A stretch of 64,000 nucleotides of DNA from Limosilactobacillus rudii. Its GTDB lineage: Bacteria > Bacillota > Bacilli > Lactobacillales > Lactobacillaceae. How positions within the stretch are numbered: the first letter of the stretch is position 1; each line of letters opens with the position of its first letter. Position numbers and translations under genes: made by a program. The DNA lies in assembly GCF_014145455.1 (NCBI RefSeq), contig NZ_JACIVB010000051.1, positions 1-64,000 on the forward strand, written 5' to 3'. Shown here piece by piece: positions 42,097-52,386 of this stretch. The notes beneath the pieces were generated by a model. It made no database searches, was not told where the DNA came from, and was given only the letters and a program-made list of their open reading frames with translations.

Positions 42097-43395
42097 TTAT
42101 GGATTCAACCGGTTAAGCATCCGTGGGAACGGAATGTTTTCTCGAATATGATCTTGAAGGGTAACCCAGGCAAGGAACCGTTCAAGACCCATTCCAAATC
42201 CAGAGTGAGGAACTGAGCCGTACTTACGTAAATCATCGTACCAGCCGTAGTCTTCCTTACTCAAGCCGTTTTCTTCTAGCTTGTTAGTAATGTATTCATA
42301 GTCGTATGAACGTTCAGAACCACCGATGATTTCACCGTATCCTTCAGGTGCTAGCAGGTCGGCACAGATAACTTGACGGTCATCTTGAGGGTCTGTTGGC
42401 ATGTAGAATGCTTTGATTTCCTTTGGATAGTTCTTGATGAATACCGGCTTTTGGAATTGGTCAGCCAAGTAGGTCTCTTCAGGTGAACCAAAGTCAGCAC
42501 CGTATTCAATATCAAAACCACCCTTCTTAAGCATTTCGATAGCTTCCTTGTAGGTGATTCGTGGGTATGGTAATTCGGTAAATGGCTTTAGACTTTCAAC
42601 ACTTCGGCCAACCATTTCAAGTTCTGTTGCACAGTGGTCAATCAAGTCTTGAATTAAGTAGGCAATATATTGTTCTTGGATCTCTTCACTTTCATCCTCG
42701 TGCATCCAAGCCATTTCCGGTTCAATCATCCAGAATTCCATTAAGTGCCGACGCGTCTTAGACTTTTCAGCCCGGAAAGTAGGTCCCATCGAGTAAACGC
42801 GGCCAAGAGCCATGGCACCTGCTTCTTCATATAACTGGCCTGACTGAGAGAGAAAGGCAGAACGATCGAAATAGTCGGTTTCGAATAATTCAGTTGTTCC
42901 TTCTGGGGCACTACCGGTTAATTCAGGAGCATCAAATTGGGTAAAACCATGCTTGTCAAAAAATTCCATAGTAGCAAGCTTTACCCGGCTACGAATCCGC
43001 ATTAATGCCCATGGCTTGCGTGAACGAAGCCATAAATGACGATTATCAAGCAGGAAGTCAATCCCGTGTTCCTTGTTTCCAATTGGGTAATCTTCACTTT
43101 CGCTGACAATTTCAAAATCTTTGATGTGAATTTCATACCCAAACTTGGACCGCTTATCTTCAGCAATTTCACCAGTTACCCAAAAACTAGTTTCTTGGTG
43201 AAGGTCGTGCTTCGCGGAGTCAAACTTTTCTTCAGAAACATCATTTTTTCGAATGATTCCCTGGAAAAAACCAGTACCGTCACGAAGTTGTAAGAATGCA
43301 ATCTTACCACTAGACCGCTTATCAGTTAACCAAACACCGATTTTAACAGTTTCCCCAACGTGTTGAGGAGCTTCACTAATCGTAATAGTTTCCAC
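42097..43395 (-). CDS. asnS: Asparaginyl-tRNA synthetase
   Basis: A 432-residue class IIb synthetase that charges tRNA-Asn. It has an N-terminal OB fold ([26 protein letters not shown], residues about 15-40), then the catalytic domain with motif 1 in the [16 protein letters not shown] region, motif 2 with [20 protein letters not shown], and motif 3 [12 protein letters not shown] at the C-terminus. It starts at GTG behind AAGGAG, 18 bp after asnA, in the asnA-asnS operon under a T-box that reads AAC. Confidence 0.96.
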   Translation of the reverse strand: METITISEAPQHVGETVKIGVWLTDKRSSGKIAFLQLRDGTGFFQGIIRKNDVSEEKFDSAKHDLHQETSFWVTGEIAEDKRSKFGYEIHIKDFEIVSESEDYPIGNKEHGIDFLLDNRHLWLRSRKPWALMRIRSRVKLATMEFFDKHGFTQFDAPELTGSAPEGTTELFETDYFDRSAFLSQSGQLYEEAGAMALGRVYSMGPTFRAEKSKTRRHLMEFWMIEPEMAWMHEDESEEIQEQYIAYLIQDLIDHCATELEMVGRSVESLKPFTELPYPRITYKEAIEMLKKGGFDIEYGADFGSPEETYLADQFQKPVFIKNYPKEIKAFYMPTDPQDDRQVICADLLAPEGYGEIIGGSERSYDYEYITNKLEENGLSKEDYGWYDDLRKYGSVPHSGFGMGLERFLAWVTLQDHIRENIPFPRMLNRLNP

Positions 43396-43413
43396 TTTTA
43401 TACTCTCCTTAAA

Positions 43414-44424
43414 TTACAGAATTTGAATGTGGTTTTCTTCACACTTCTTAATCATATCTTCAGGCCAAATACTTGCTTGCACTTCCCCAACGTGTGCTTT
43501 ACCAAGCAGGAGCATGCAGAGGCGGGATTGACCGATTCCTCCACCAATTGTATATGGTAATTCGTCGTTGAGCAACATTTTATGGAAAGGTAATTTTTCC
43601 CGGTCAGTAGCATGAGCCTGTTCGAGCTGATATTTCATTGATTCAGGACTAACCCGAATTCCCATACTGGAGATTTCGATTCGGCGTTGCAATGGTTCGT
43701 ACCAGAAAATAATGTCACCATTTAAGCTCCAGTCATCATAGTCTGGTGCGCGGCCGTCATGTGGCTTGCCAGAACGCTTTAATTTATCACCGATCTTCAT
43801 TACGAACACGGCGCCAAGTTCTTTAGCAATCTTGTCTTCCCGTTCCATCGGGGTCAGGTCTGGCCAGCGATCTTCAAGTTCTTGGGTCGTGACAAAGTGG
43901 ATTTCATCAGGAAGGTGGTATACTGCCTGCGGGAATTTGTACCAAACTTCATGTTCCATGTGCTTGATGACTTTGAAGATATCACGGACAGTTGCCTTTA
44001 AGGTTTCTTCGGTTCGTTCATCCTTAGAAATAACCTTTTCCCAGTCCCATTGGTCAACATAGATTGAATGGAAGTTATCGAGGTCTTCTTCTTTACGAAT
44101 CGCATTCATGTTGGTATAGAGACCTTCATGCATTCCAAAACCATACCGTTTTAATGCTAGTCGCTTCCATTTAGCCAGTGAGTGAACAATTTCGACCGTC
44201 TCATTGGGCATATCCTTCATCGTAAAAGATACCGGTTGTTCAATCCCGTTTAGGTTGTCGTTTAGTCCGGTACTCTTTTCAACAAACATTGGTGCTGACA
44301 TCCGTTGAAGGTTTAATTCCTTGCCAAATTCATCTTGGAAAGTTTCACGAATGTAACGAATTGCTGCTTCGGTTTCCCGAATTGAAAGACGTGGGTCATA
44401 ATCCTGTGGAATAACTAAGTCCAT
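43414..44424 (-). CDS. asnA: Aspartate-ammonia ligase
   Basis: A 336-residue AsnA that makes Asn from Asp, ammonia and ATP. The class II synthetase-like core includes FEVEKSTG-like [43 protein letters not shown] and C-terminal [22 protein letters not shown] sets the ATG at 44424 (GTG at 44433 is too close). It is the first gene after the T-box and is followed 18 bp later by asnS. Confidence 0.95.
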   Translation of the reverse strand: MDLVIPQDYDPRLSIRETEAAIRYIRETFQDEFGKELNLQRMSAPMFVEKSTGLNDNLNGIEQPVSFTMKDMPNETVEIVHSLAKWKRLALKRYGFGMHEGLYTNMNAIRKEEDLDNFHSIYVDQWDWEKVISKDERTEETLKATVRDIFKVIKHMEHEVWYKFPQAVYHLPDEIHFVTTQELEDRWPDLTPMEREDKIAKELGAVFVMKIGDKLKRSGKPHDGRAPDYDDWSLNGDIIFWYEPLQRRIEISSMGIRVSPESMKYQLEQAHATDREKLPFHKMLLNDELPYTIGGGIGQSRLCMLLLGKAHVGEVQASIWPEDMIKKCEENHIQIL

Positions 44425-44464
44425 AATAAACACTCCTTGAAAAAATTAAATTTAGGAATGAATT

Positions 44465-44781
44465 AAAAAAGCCCTTCGTTCCCTAAAAGCAAGGGACGAA
44501 AGGCTTTTTTCCGCGGTACCACCCAAATTGTCTAGAAAATCTAGACCTCCTCAAGAGCACATAATGCTCCGCCGGTAAGATAACGGTCCGGATCCGGCTA
44601 AGCCTACTTTAAGTAAACTCATTTGGGTTAGCAGCACTCGCGAAAGGGTTATTCACTAGCATAGGGTCGACTGACTTCACACTATCATCAGTTCACTGGG
44701 CGAATATAACTAGCTACTCTTCTTTCTCATCGCTTTTTTATTTTGTTAATTGTATTTTAACTTAATTTTTTGAAAATGCAA
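44465..44781 (-). promoter_or_regulatory. T-box leader of asnA-asnS, specifier AAC (Asn)
   Basis: On the minus strand a promoter (TTGCAT, 16 bp, TAAAAT) starts a leader of about 280 nt. The conserved T-box GGGTGGTACCGCGG is at 44511-44524, followed by a terminator (arms of about 17 bp, 44465-44510). In stem I the segment GAA-T-AAC-CCTTT places AAC, an Asn codon, at 44648-44650, matching the genes it controls. Uncharged tRNA-Asn would block the terminator. Confidence 0.93.
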
Positions 44782-44792
44782 TACTTTTTCAA

Positions 44793-45344
44793 TTAATTTT
44801 TAGTGATTAAATTTAGTTTAGCAAGCTGGCGCAATATGATTAATACAATGATGGTCTCAATTGGCCAGGTGATTAATTCCTTTGGTAGCCGAACAAATAA
44901 TAGTGCCATGAAGGTATGGCTGCTACTGCTTGAGCTAAGACTCATCAAGTAAAGCCACAAGGTTGTTCCAATAACATTCGTAATTAATATTTGGAAAAAT
45001 TCATATACTAATACGCGTTGCCAGCTTATTTTTTGATTATATAAAAACATTCCGGCGATTACGCCTGAGATAAAAGCGGAGAGGGTAAATCCAGGGAAAA
45101 ACAGGCTCCCTGAACTAAGAATCGTATTGCTGATAATATCAGAAACGACCATTGCCCAACCACCAATCCATGGGCCAAGACAGTAACCAATTAAAGCTGT
45201 TGCAACGAAACCAAAACTAAATTTTAAAACTGATGGGTCACCGATTGACAACTTTTCTAAAATAACTTGTAGGGCAACCATCATTGCAGCTAATGTAAGA
45301 TTTCTGGTCGTAAACCGTGGCCCGGTAAAAGATAATGTAGACAT
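44793..45344 (-). CDS. folT: ECF transporter S component, folate type
   Basis: A 183-residue membrane protein with five or six helices. FSFGFVATALIGYCLGPWIGGW, SLFFPGFTLSAFISGVIAGMFLY and FVRLPKELITWPIE match FolT, the substrate-binding unit that works with a shared EcfAAT module encoded elsewhere. The ATG at 45344 is set by AAGGGAG. An open frame extends to 45470 through the leader but is not coding, since a promoter lies at 45501-45529. It is transcribed behind a structured leader. Confidence 0.83.
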   Translation of the reverse strand: MSTLSFTGPRFTTRNLTLAAMMVALQVILEKLSIGDPSVLKFSFGFVATALIGYCLGPWIGGWAMVVSDIISNTILSSGSLFFPGFTLSAFISGVIAGMFLYNQKISWQRVLVYEFFQILITNVIGTTLWLYLMSLSSSSSSHTFMALLFVRLPKELITWPIETIIVLIILRQLAKLNLITKN

Positions 45345-45529
45345 ATCAATACACTCCCTTAGAAATATTTTGTCAGGGAACACATTGACGTTTCCGTTCA
45401 TGGTGAATGCGGAAAACCAAAGCAGCATCAAAGCTTCCTTCCAACGTTCACATTCCGTTCCGCTGGACAATAACTCTGGAGTTCCTACCCCAACAACAGC
45501 AGTATACGATATCTACGTACTATATGCAA
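45345..45529 (-). promoter_or_regulatory. folT promoter and structured leader (candidate riboswitch)
   Basis: The promoter on the minus strand is -35 TTGCAT (45524-45529), 17 bp, -10 TATACT (45501-45506). The roughly 150-nt leader has closing arms GGAAC/GTTCC, with an inner GCGGAA/TTCCGC pair and GAATG/CATTC. Folate transporters in this order often carry THF riboswitches, but I could not fit that consensus, so the element is left unnamed. Confidence 0.55.
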
Positions 45530-45603
45530 TATATTTGTTTATAATTATATTAAAATAGGAACATTCGGGTTTAATGGTGATTTTAATGTTCACTAATACA
45601 CAA

Positions 45604-45635
45604 AAAGGGATGGCTACCTTAATAAGTCATCCCTT
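45604..45635 (-). terminator. Intrinsic terminator of pepN
   Basis: AAGGGATG and CATCCCTT enclose a 15-base loop; on the minus strand T5 follows. Confidence 0.85.
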
Positions 45636-45640
45636 AAAAT

Positions 45641-48175
45641 TTAGTTTTGTTCAGCAATTGCCTTATTAACAGCAGCCTGTTCATTCTTAATTAAATCAAC
45701 TTTGCTTTCAATTACACTAATGTCCATCTTAATTTCGCGTGTAAGACCTGGAGTATCTAACTTAGGCTCAAAGAAAGCTTTAAACTCTTGAAGACGTTCA
45801 GGAGTGTGGAATATGCCAGCAGTCACGGTAATAAAAGTGGCAAATTCCATGTCACCACCGACCGTATCATTTAGCCATTGCCATTCGTCACGGAGCCAGT
45901 TCCATGCGGCCTGCTGACCAGCGTTGTTTACTAATAAGCCGTGGTACCATGCACGAAGATCCTGTGGCTTAACCACATTCGCATTTTCAAAGTAACTAAC
46001 GACTTTACTTATTAAGGCGGGATCAGTAGTACTTGGGACAGCCATTCGGAGGTCTTGCTTAAAGCTTGCATCTGCAGTTTGCTGGTAGAGCTTAATTAAT
46101 TTATCGAATAATTCTTCACTGCCAAAGTGTTGGACTTCATTTTTAAGAATAAAGCCACGGATATCAGCAGAGAGATTTTCTAATTTATTTTCATATTCAG
46201 CAAAAATTTGGTGTGCTTGCTTAATTGAAGTAGGGTTCTCAGCGTATAATGTTGCACTTAAAATGTATGGCCGAGTTAATTGATCATCATTGCTTTCACC
46301 ATCTTTAGGTAACCAGCCAAGGCGGTTAACCTGATCCTTGCTGAGTTTGTCAAAGAATTCTCGTAATTCTTGTTCAGCGGGAGAACCAGGTTTAGCGAAC
46401 ATCTTTAAACTGTTGGCAATTTGGTAAAGCTCAGCATTCACGATTGATGACTTGCTGTCCTTGAATTTAGCTAAGAGCGGGATTAATGACGCATAAGAAA
46501 CCTGTTGACCTTGTGCAAGCAAACGTAGATCTTGGAGAAGTTGTCGTTGAGTAATCGGATCTAACTCATCAACGTGATTGAGAATATCGGTTAGTAGCGT
46601 TTCGTCATATTTAACGATGAAGTGGGAATTATTACCGCGGTTTAACCGGAATGGGTGCCCATTTTCTTGGCGTAACTTTTCATAATTGCCAAGATTAATT
46701 TCGTAATCAGCCATGATTTGAGGGGCAGCGTCATAATTACTGTTTAGCGGAATTTGCCACTTGCGCCCGTTATCTTTACCGTCACCAATGAAGAATTGCT
46801 GTTGTGATAAGGTGAGATCACCATTTTCGTCAACTTTAGCAGTAACCACTGGATATCCCGGTTGCTCTAACCAAGAATTCATGATTTCACCAATATTAAG
46901 ACCTGATGCATCACCTAAGGCTGTCCAGAGATCAGCACCGGTCGCATTATTGTATTTATGAGCAGCAAAGTAATTCTTAAGACCTTCACGCAACGCTTTG
47001 TCACCTAGCAATGCCCGAACCATTACCAGCATCCGGGCACCTTTGGCATAAACAATTGCTCCATCGAAAAGGGCATCGATTTCGGCCGGATTATTAACGG
47101 TAACGTGAACGGATTGGACACCATCAGTTGCATCACGCTGGAGAGCCATTGGTGCTTCTGATGTTTGGAATAGTTCCCAGATGTGCCAGTCTGGCTGAAG
47201 AGCATCAACGGCCACGTATTCCATCATGTTAGCGAAACTTTCGTTCAACCATAAGTCATCCCACCACTTCATTGTTACGAGGTCACCAAACCACTGGTGG
47301 GCCAATTCGTGGGTAATGACGGTCGCAACTAATTGTTTCATTTCTAATGAGGTATTGTCAGGATCGAGAAGAAGGTAAGCTTCCCGGTAGGTTACTAGTC
47401 CCCAGTTTTCCATTGCGCCTGCTGAGAAGTCAGGTAATGCTAATTGCCAGGAATGCGGAAGCGGGTATGGTGTTTGGTAGAAATCTTCGTAAAACTCGAT
47501 TGCCCGTTTAGCGATGTCTAATGCAAAGTCGAGTTCTTTTGCTTGATGGGCCTTAGTCGCAAAGACACCGACTTTAACCCCACTCTTGGTTTCCGTTATT
47601 TTACTTTGTAGTTCACCAAAGGCAAATGCAACGAGGTAAGTTGACATGCGGACAGTTGGTTCAAAGTAGTGAACACCATCTTCTACATGGTCTTCGGGCA
47701 TATTGGCAATAATTGTTTCACCGGGATGTTCGTCAAATTTGATTGCCAAACTAAAGGTTGCTTTTGCTTCAGGTTCGTCAACGCAAGGGAAGGCTTGGCG
47801 AGCAAAAGTAGTTTCAAATTGGGTACCAATAATCTGTTTCTTTTCACCATTAACCTCATAGTAAGATGGATAGATTCCCATCATTGAGTCGGTTAATTTA
47901 GCATCGTAAGTAATGGTGAATGTTGTATTGCCAGTTTGCGGAAGGGTAATCCGAATTGCTTCGGCCTCATTATCAGTAGTAAAATCCAATTCTTGATTAG
48001 CTGACTGGACACTAGTAACATGGAGCCCTTTTTGGTTAACTGCGATATTTGGTACGCTAGCATTACCGGTGATAGTTGTTTTCCCGTTAATTGTCTTGTT
48101 TTTCCGGTCGATATCAAGGTAGACATCATAGTGGTCGGGTTGGAAAGTATTATAAAATCGTTCAATTTTTGCCAT
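45641..48175 (-). CDS. pepN: Aminopeptidase N
   Basis: An 844-residue M1 zinc metallopeptidase that removes N-terminal residues from peptides in the cytosol, a main peptidase of lactic acid bacteria. GAMENWG is near residue 255 and HELAH with the distal Glu in LWLNESFA near 290-313. The C-terminal ERAP1-like helical domain follows residue 520. No signal peptide. AAAGGG precedes the ATG. It is monocistronic with a terminator close to the stop. Confidence 0.96.
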   Translation of the reverse strand: MAKIERFYNTFQPDHYDVYLDIDRKNKTINGKTTITGNASVPNIAVNQKGLHVTSVQSANQELDFTTDNEAEAIRITLPQTGNTTFTITYDAKLTDSMMGIYPSYYEVNGEKKQIIGTQFETTFARQAFPCVDEPEAKATFSLAIKFDEHPGETIIANMPEDHVEDGVHYFEPTVRMSTYLVAFAFGELQSKITETKSGVKVGVFATKAHQAKELDFALDIAKRAIEFYEDFYQTPYPLPHSWQLALPDFSAGAMENWGLVTYREAYLLLDPDNTSLEMKQLVATVITHELAHQWFGDLVTMKWWDDLWLNESFANMMEYVAVDALQPDWHIWELFQTSEAPMALQRDATDGVQSVHVTVNNPAEIDALFDGAIVYAKGARMLVMVRALLGDKALREGLKNYFAAHKYNNATGADLWTALGDASGLNIGEIMNSWLEQPGYPVVTAKVDENGDLTLSQQQFFIGDGKDNGRKWQIPLNSNYDAAPQIMADYEINLGNYEKLRQENGHPFRLNRGNNSHFIVKYDETLLTDILNHVDELDPITQRQLLQDLRLLAQGQQVSYASLIPLLAKFKDSKSSIVNAELYQIANSLKMFAKPGSPAEQELREFFDKLSKDQVNRLGWLPKDGESNDDQLTRPYILSATLYAENPTSIKQAHQIFAEYENKLENLSADIRGFILKNEVQHFGSEELFDKLIKLYQQTADASFKQDLRMAVPSTTDPALISKVVSYFENANVVKPQDLRAWYHGLLVNNAGQQAAWNWLRDEWQWLNDTVGGDMEFATFITVTAGIFHTPERLQEFKAFFEPKLDTPGLTREIKMDISVIESKVDLIKNEQAAVNKAIAEQN

Positions 48176-48239
48176 ACATAAAGACCCTTTCTTAATTTGT
48201 TTTTAATATTTATTATACGTTAGTTTAGGAAAAGAAAAA

Positions 48240-48286
48240 GAGTTGAAGACTAATCTTACTTAAAAAGCAAACTAGTCAACAACTTC
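48240..48286 (-). terminator. Intrinsic terminator of the SDR gene
   Basis: AGTTGAAGACTA pairs imperfectly with TAGTCAACAACTT; on the minus strand a T-rich stretch follows. Confidence 0.6.
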
Positions 48287-48292
48287 AAAAAT

Positions 48293-48934
48293 CTAAATTT
48301 TATCTAGCGCTTCTTCAATTGGCGTATTACCGCTGCGCATCATAATGACGTGCCCGATTGTATTATCATGTTGGAGGATATCGGCAAGGGTCTGGGCAAC
48401 GTCTGGGATCGGATTGGAAATTGCGCTGCCATCACCAATTTGTATTTTTCCGGTACCAGCTTCTTCGGTTAAATTAGCTGGTTGGAGAATTGTATAGTCA
48501 AGATCAGTGTTCGAAATTAAATAATTATCTGCGAAGAATTTGGCAACGTTGTAGTCCATGATTGAAGCAAGGGACTTAACTTTGGTCCACATTTCCGGTT
48601 GTAGAGCATATAAGGAGCTTAACATGATGTACCGCTTGATACCGGCCTTTTCAGCGGCTTGCATTGTTTTAACAGCACCCATAGCATCCGTTTGAAGTAA
48701 GTCCTTACCTCGGGAACCAGCAACAAAATAAATTGCGTCGTTTCCTTTCATTAGCTTAGCGATATTATCAACACTATTGTGAAGGTCAAGTTCAACAGGA
48801 GTAACATGGTTTAATTTAATAACTTTTTCGGGATGACGAGCACCGGCAGTTACCTCATTACCAGTAGCAACGAGGTCTTTGATAAGGTCGGTCGCAACTC
48901 GGCCAGATCCACCAACAATAAATACTTTCTTCAT
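48293..48934 (-). CDS. NAD(P)H-binding SDR (NmrA/YhfK-like)
   Basis: A 213-residue atypical SDR. The Rossmann loop is VGGSGRVATDL (residues 7-17), AGARHPEK follows strand 2, and YIMLSSLYALQP and LQPANLTEEAGTG are the substrate-side motifs. It is a probable redox sensor or reductase. AGGAGG precedes the ATG. The promoter carries TTACTTTTCGTAA, a box repeated ahead of its paralogue at 53594 and beside the HxlR gene at 53157. The inverted repeat GCACTTT...AAAGTGC (48965-48994) also lies there. Confidence 0.82.
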   Translation of the reverse strand: MKKVFIVGGSGRVATDLIKDLVATGNEVTAGARHPEKVIKLNHVTPVELDLHNSVDNIAKLMKGNDAIYFVAGSRGKDLLQTDAMGAVKTMQAAEKAGIKRYIMLSSLYALQPEMWTKVKSLASIMDYNVAKFFADNYLISNTDLDYTILQPANLTEEAGTGKIQIGDGSAISNPIPDVAQTLADILQHDNTIGHVIMMRSGNTPIEEALDKI

Positions 48935-49014
48935 ATTAATCAGCCTCCTAGATAAAATTTTAACGCACTTTTTCTAAATTCTTATCCAAAGTGCTTGCCG
49001 TAATACAATTTTAC

Positions 49015-49027
49015 TTACTTTTCGTAA
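49015..49027. promoter_or_regulatory. HxlR/YodB-type operator candidate
   Basis: TTACTTTTCGTAA is a TTAC-N5-GTAA dyad upstream of the SDR gene at 48934. Near-identical boxes occur at 53080-53092 and 53498-53511. Confidence 0.6.
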
Positions 49028-49130
49028 ATTTTTAAATCAAAAACGTTTATAATAATAATTTTTATCTAAAATGCGGTATCATTAATATTGTAAAGGTCAT
49101 TTAAAATTTTAGTCAAAGAAGGGATTTATT

Positions 49131-50453
49131 GTGACGGAAGAACATCATTTAACTTCAAAAATGGTTGGAGAATTGAAAAAGGAATTTCACGCACGCAAGG
49201 ATGCTGAAGTTATTGCCCGGGCAATTCAAAAAAATGGAATCAAGGCTTCAAGTGAAGATCCGGCCGCTAGTCAACGTTTGCACCGTGCATTCTCATACGA
49301 AATAAAGACTGGTAAGCCAAGTAATCAGCGTCATAGTGGCCGTTGTTGGTCATTTGCTGCTTTAAATACGCTTCGTCATAAGTTTGCGACAAAGTATAAG
49401 TTTAAGGATTTTGAACTTTCACAAAATTACCTATTCTTCTGGGATCGGATTGAGCGGGCAAACATGTTCTTCCAAAAGATTATTGCGACTGCTAACAAGC
49501 CATTGCATGATCGAACGGTTGACTTTTATCTTAGCTTTGCGTTAAATGATGGCGGTCAATGGGCAAATGCTGCTTCCATTGTTGAAAAATATGGCGTTGT
49601 TCCTGAATATGTAATGCCTGATACGCATAATACCAAGGATACCTCTGATGTAGCCGAAGTATTTAATTATTTGATGCGCAAGGATGCTCTTGAGCTACGG
49701 GGAATGGTTCAAGATGGCGCTAGTGAAGAAGAACTGCAAAAGGCGCAAACACGGATGATGGCAGGAGTTTACAAAATCGCTGCTTACTCATTTGGTGAAC
49801 CGCCTGCTAAGTTTGACTTAGAATACCGTGATGATGATAAGAAATTTCACCAAATCCTAGGGTTAACCCCATTAAAGTTCTATCATGAATACTTTGATAC
49901 AAACTTAAGTGATTATGTTGTTGTAACTAATGCTCCTGATCACGAAATGGATCAAAGCTATTTGATGCCGGCACAAGATAGTGTTGCTGGTGGAATCCCA
50001 ATTAAGTTTGTTAATGTTCCATTTGCAGAATTACAAGCGGCAGCGTTGAAGCAACTTAAGGCTGGTGAAACGGTTTGGGTTGGTAATGATGTCCTTCAAC
50101 AAATGGATCGGAAGCGTGGCCTAATGGATGCTAAATTGTTCCATCGCGAAGAACTACTCGGGGTTGACTTTACAATGGATAAGAAGCACCGGCTGGAATC
50201 AAAGCAAGCAATGGTATCCCATGCAATGACATTAACCGGCTTTGACCTAGTAAATGATCAACCAACCCGGTGGAAGATTGAAAATAGTTGGGGCAAAGAT
50301 AATGGTGATAATGGTTACTTTGTTATGACGCAAGATTGGTTTGAGGAATATACTTATGAAGCGGTTATTAATAAGAAGTATATTAGTGAACGTGTAAAGA
50401 AAGTAGCTGAAAAAGAGCCAATTACTCTACCTGCCTGGGATTCTTTACAGTAA
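49131..50453 (+). CDS. pepC: Aminopeptidase C (bleomycin hydrolase family)
   Basis: A 440-residue C1B cysteine peptidase. The active-site Cys is in HSGRCWSFAALN (residues about 64-75), His in MVSHAMTLTGFD and Asn in WKIENSWGKDNG. It acts in the cytosol on oligopeptides, beside PepN. The start is GTG behind GAAGGG. The gene is divergent from the SDR gene, with 196 bp between, and ends before a strong hairpin. Confidence 0.95.
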   Translation: MTEEHHLTSKMVGELKKEFHARKDAEVIARAIQKNGIKASSEDPAASQRLHRAFSYEIKTGKPSNQRHSGRCWSFAALNTLRHKFATKYKFKDFELSQNYLFFWDRIERANMFFQKIIATANKPLHDRTVDFYLSFALNDGGQWANAASIVEKYGVVPEYVMPDTHNTKDTSDVAEVFNYLMRKDALELRGMVQDGASEEELQKAQTRMMAGVYKIAAYSFGEPPAKFDLEYRDDDKKFHQILGLTPLKFYHEYFDTNLSDYVVVTNAPDHEMDQSYLMPAQDSVAGGIPIKFVNVPFAELQAAALKQLKAGETVWVGNDVLQQMDRKRGLMDAKLFHREELLGVDFTMDKKHRLESKQAMVSHAMTLTGFDLVNDQPTRWKIENSWGKDNGDNGYFVMTQDWFEEYTYEAVINKKYISERVKKVAEKEPITLPAWDSLQ

Positions 50454-50478
50454 TCGTAAATTGAATAATCCACTTTAA

Positions 50479-50515
50479 CCTAAGGAGAAGTTAATTACTT
50501 TTCCTTAGGCTTTTT
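50479..50515 (+). terminator. Intrinsic terminator of pepC
   Basis: CCTAAGGAGAAG pairs with CTTTTCCTTAGG (one G-U), followed by CT5. The following 230 bp up to the MFS gene hold no gene that I can see. Confidence 0.87.
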
Positions 50516-50749
50516 AGTTATTCCGTGAATTTTAATTAAGGTTAGGATTATTAGCAAATCCCTAGTTATTTTAGTTGAATTGCTACCTTGTCGAGATGCA
50601 CATTTCTGCTTTTATTTTATGAAAAAATTTCCTGGGAAATATTGAGACTTAATTTGAAATTGAAATAAAATTTTCAAGTAAATGGTTGTATGATAGAAGT
50701 TAAATTATATCAGTAATGGTAATTTTGGTGAGAGAAAGCTGGAGAATTG

Positions 50750-51931
50750 ATGGCAAAAAAAGAGACAATTTTTACAAAGGATGTTGTACTAGTAATGGCG
50801 GCATCATTCTTTTTTATGTTTAGCAACATGTATTGCAACCCGCTAATAAACGGATATGCACAAGATCTAGGAGCATCTAGTGCATTTGCCGGAATAATAG
50901 TGGGGATGATGAGTATTGTTTCAATGTTCTTACGACCGATTGCCGGTAACATGACAGACCATTTTTCAAAGTATTCTTTAGCATTTGTTGGCGGTGTATT
51001 ATGTTTTATTGGGGTAGCTGGCTATGTGTTTACGCCGAATAGTACCTTCTTATTAATTTGTCGGTTAGTTAATGGCCTGGGATTTGTTTTGTGTACGGTT
51101 TGTATGACAACTTGGCTATCATACCTTGTTCCCTTTAATCATGTGGGTGAAGCAATGAGCTTTTATGGTTTAATGAACGCACTAGCAATGGCATGCGCTC
51201 CAGCTGTTTCGATTAATCTCTATCGAATCATTGGTTACCGTGCTGCAATTGTTCTCTCAGCATTGTCAGCATTAATGGTGGTTATCACAATTCAATTTGT
51301 TAGTAACCGTGCAGAACCGAAACAATCGTCAGCTAGTGAGAAGCCAAAGAAACTACACATAAAAATTATTCAACATGATTCAATCCCAATTGCAATTTTA
51401 ACTGCCTTATTTGCAATCCCTTATTTTGCCACACAAGCTGATATTGTAGAATATGCCGAACAACGTCACCTGTCGATTGCGGTCGGGGCTTATTTTTTGA
51501 TTTACGCAATCGTATTGTTATTAAGCCGTTTGTTTTTACGTAATCAGTTTGACACGGTTCGTTTCCAACCATGGTTAATTGTTAGTACAATTGCGACGGT
51601 GTTCTATTTAGTGATGTTGACAATCATGAAAAATAACTTTGAAATGGCACTGGCAGCAGCTGGAATGGCATTCGGATATGGCCTAATTTATTCGGTATGC
51701 CAATCAACCGCAATGATGTTAGCCCCTGATGATGAACGAGGCTTAGCAAGTTCGACATTCTTTTTAGGGTTGGATGTTGGCATGACGCTAGGACCGGTTA
51801 TTGGTGGAATAATTGATAGCACTTTACCAGTTAGATACTTTTATCCGGTAATGCTATTTATTGTGCCGTTGATTATTATTATCTTTCTTGTTAACCGGCA
51901 AAAGTTAAATGGGGCTATTGATCAGCATTAG
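50750..51931 (+). CDS. MFS transporter
   Basis: A 393-residue protein with 12 hydrophobic helices. The helix 2-3 loop has the family motif LRPIAGNMTDHFSK (G-x-x-x-D), and the C-half repeats weakly at DDERGLASS. It resembles drug or metabolite exporters of the YfcJ type; the substrate is unknown. GGAG precedes the ATG at 50750. Its 3' end overlaps the convergent HxlR gene by 17 bp, so neither has a terminator between. Confidence 0.85.
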   Translation: MAKKETIFTKDVVLVMAASFFFMFSNMYCNPLINGYAQDLGASSAFAGIIVGMMSIVSMFLRPIAGNMTDHFSKYSLAFVGGVLCFIGVAGYVFTPNSTFLLICRLVNGLGFVLCTVCMTTWLSYLVPFNHVGEAMSFYGLMNALAMACAPAVSINLYRIIGYRAAIVLSALSALMVVITIQFVSNRAEPKQSSASEKPKKLHIKIIQHDSIPIAILTALFAIPYFATQADIVEYAEQRHLSIAVGAYFLIYAIVLLLSRLFLRNQFDTVRFQPWLIVSTIATVFYLVMLTIMKNNFEMALAAAGMAFGYGLIYSVCQSTAMMLAPDDERGLASSTFFLGLDVGMTLGPVIGGIIDSTLPVRYFYPVMLFIVPLIIIIFLVNRQKLNGAIDQH

Positions 51932-52382
51932 AGGAATCATCAATTATTTGATCTTTTTTAACGATTTCTTGTTTCCAGTGATGAAGATGTTTCTTTGTGA
52001 TAACACATAATCCATCATTGCCAGCTTGTTTCATTTGATCAGTACACATAATTTTGATATTACTTGTCTTTTTTGCCCGTGCTTCACCCCAATAATTAAG
52101 GTAGCGTAAGGCCGCATATAGGTTTTCACCTTCTTCGCTTAGACGATATTCTACATGGGGCGGAATGGTATTAAAGCTTTTGCGGACAACTAATCCGGCA
52201 TCAGTCATTTCACGAAGCTGATCGCTTAGTACCTTATAGGAGGTTCCTAGTTGTTTAACTAGCTCACTAGGGCGCCGGGGATGACCTGCTAGGAGATAGA
52301 GGATAACAGACTTCCATTTTCCACCAATAACTGCTAGTGCATAATCAGCGCCAGTATTATACATTTTAAGTTTTTGTTCCAT
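51915..52382 (-). CDS. HxlR family regulator
   Basis: A 155-residue HxlR (DUF24) winged-helix protein: VIGGKWKSVILYLLAGHPRRPSELVKQLGTSYKVLSDQLREMTDAGL and the wing VEYRLSEEG, with a 50-residue C-terminal extension that holds two cysteines (IMCTDQ, GLCVIT). It lacks the N-terminal Cys of redox-sensing family members. Its RBS GGGGG lies within a hairpin formed with the tail of the nitroreductase transcript. It is the likely regulator of the convergent MFS or upstream nitroreductase gene. Confidence 0.83.
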   Translation of the reverse strand: MEQKLKMYNTGADYALAVIGGKWKSVILYLLAGHPRRPSELVKQLGTSYKVLSDQLREMTDAGLVVRKSFNTIPPHVEYRLSEEGENLYAALRYLNYWGEARAKKTSNIKIMCTDQMKQAGNDGLCVITKKHLHHWKQEIVKKDQIIDDSSNADQ

Positions 52383-52386
52383 AAAA

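Noticed and set aside
45345-45470. N-terminal extension of FolT to 225 residues
   Set aside because: The added 42 residues lie in a structured leader behind the promoter, contain no hydrophobic helix typical of FolT, and a good RBS (AAGGGAG) supports the start at 45344.
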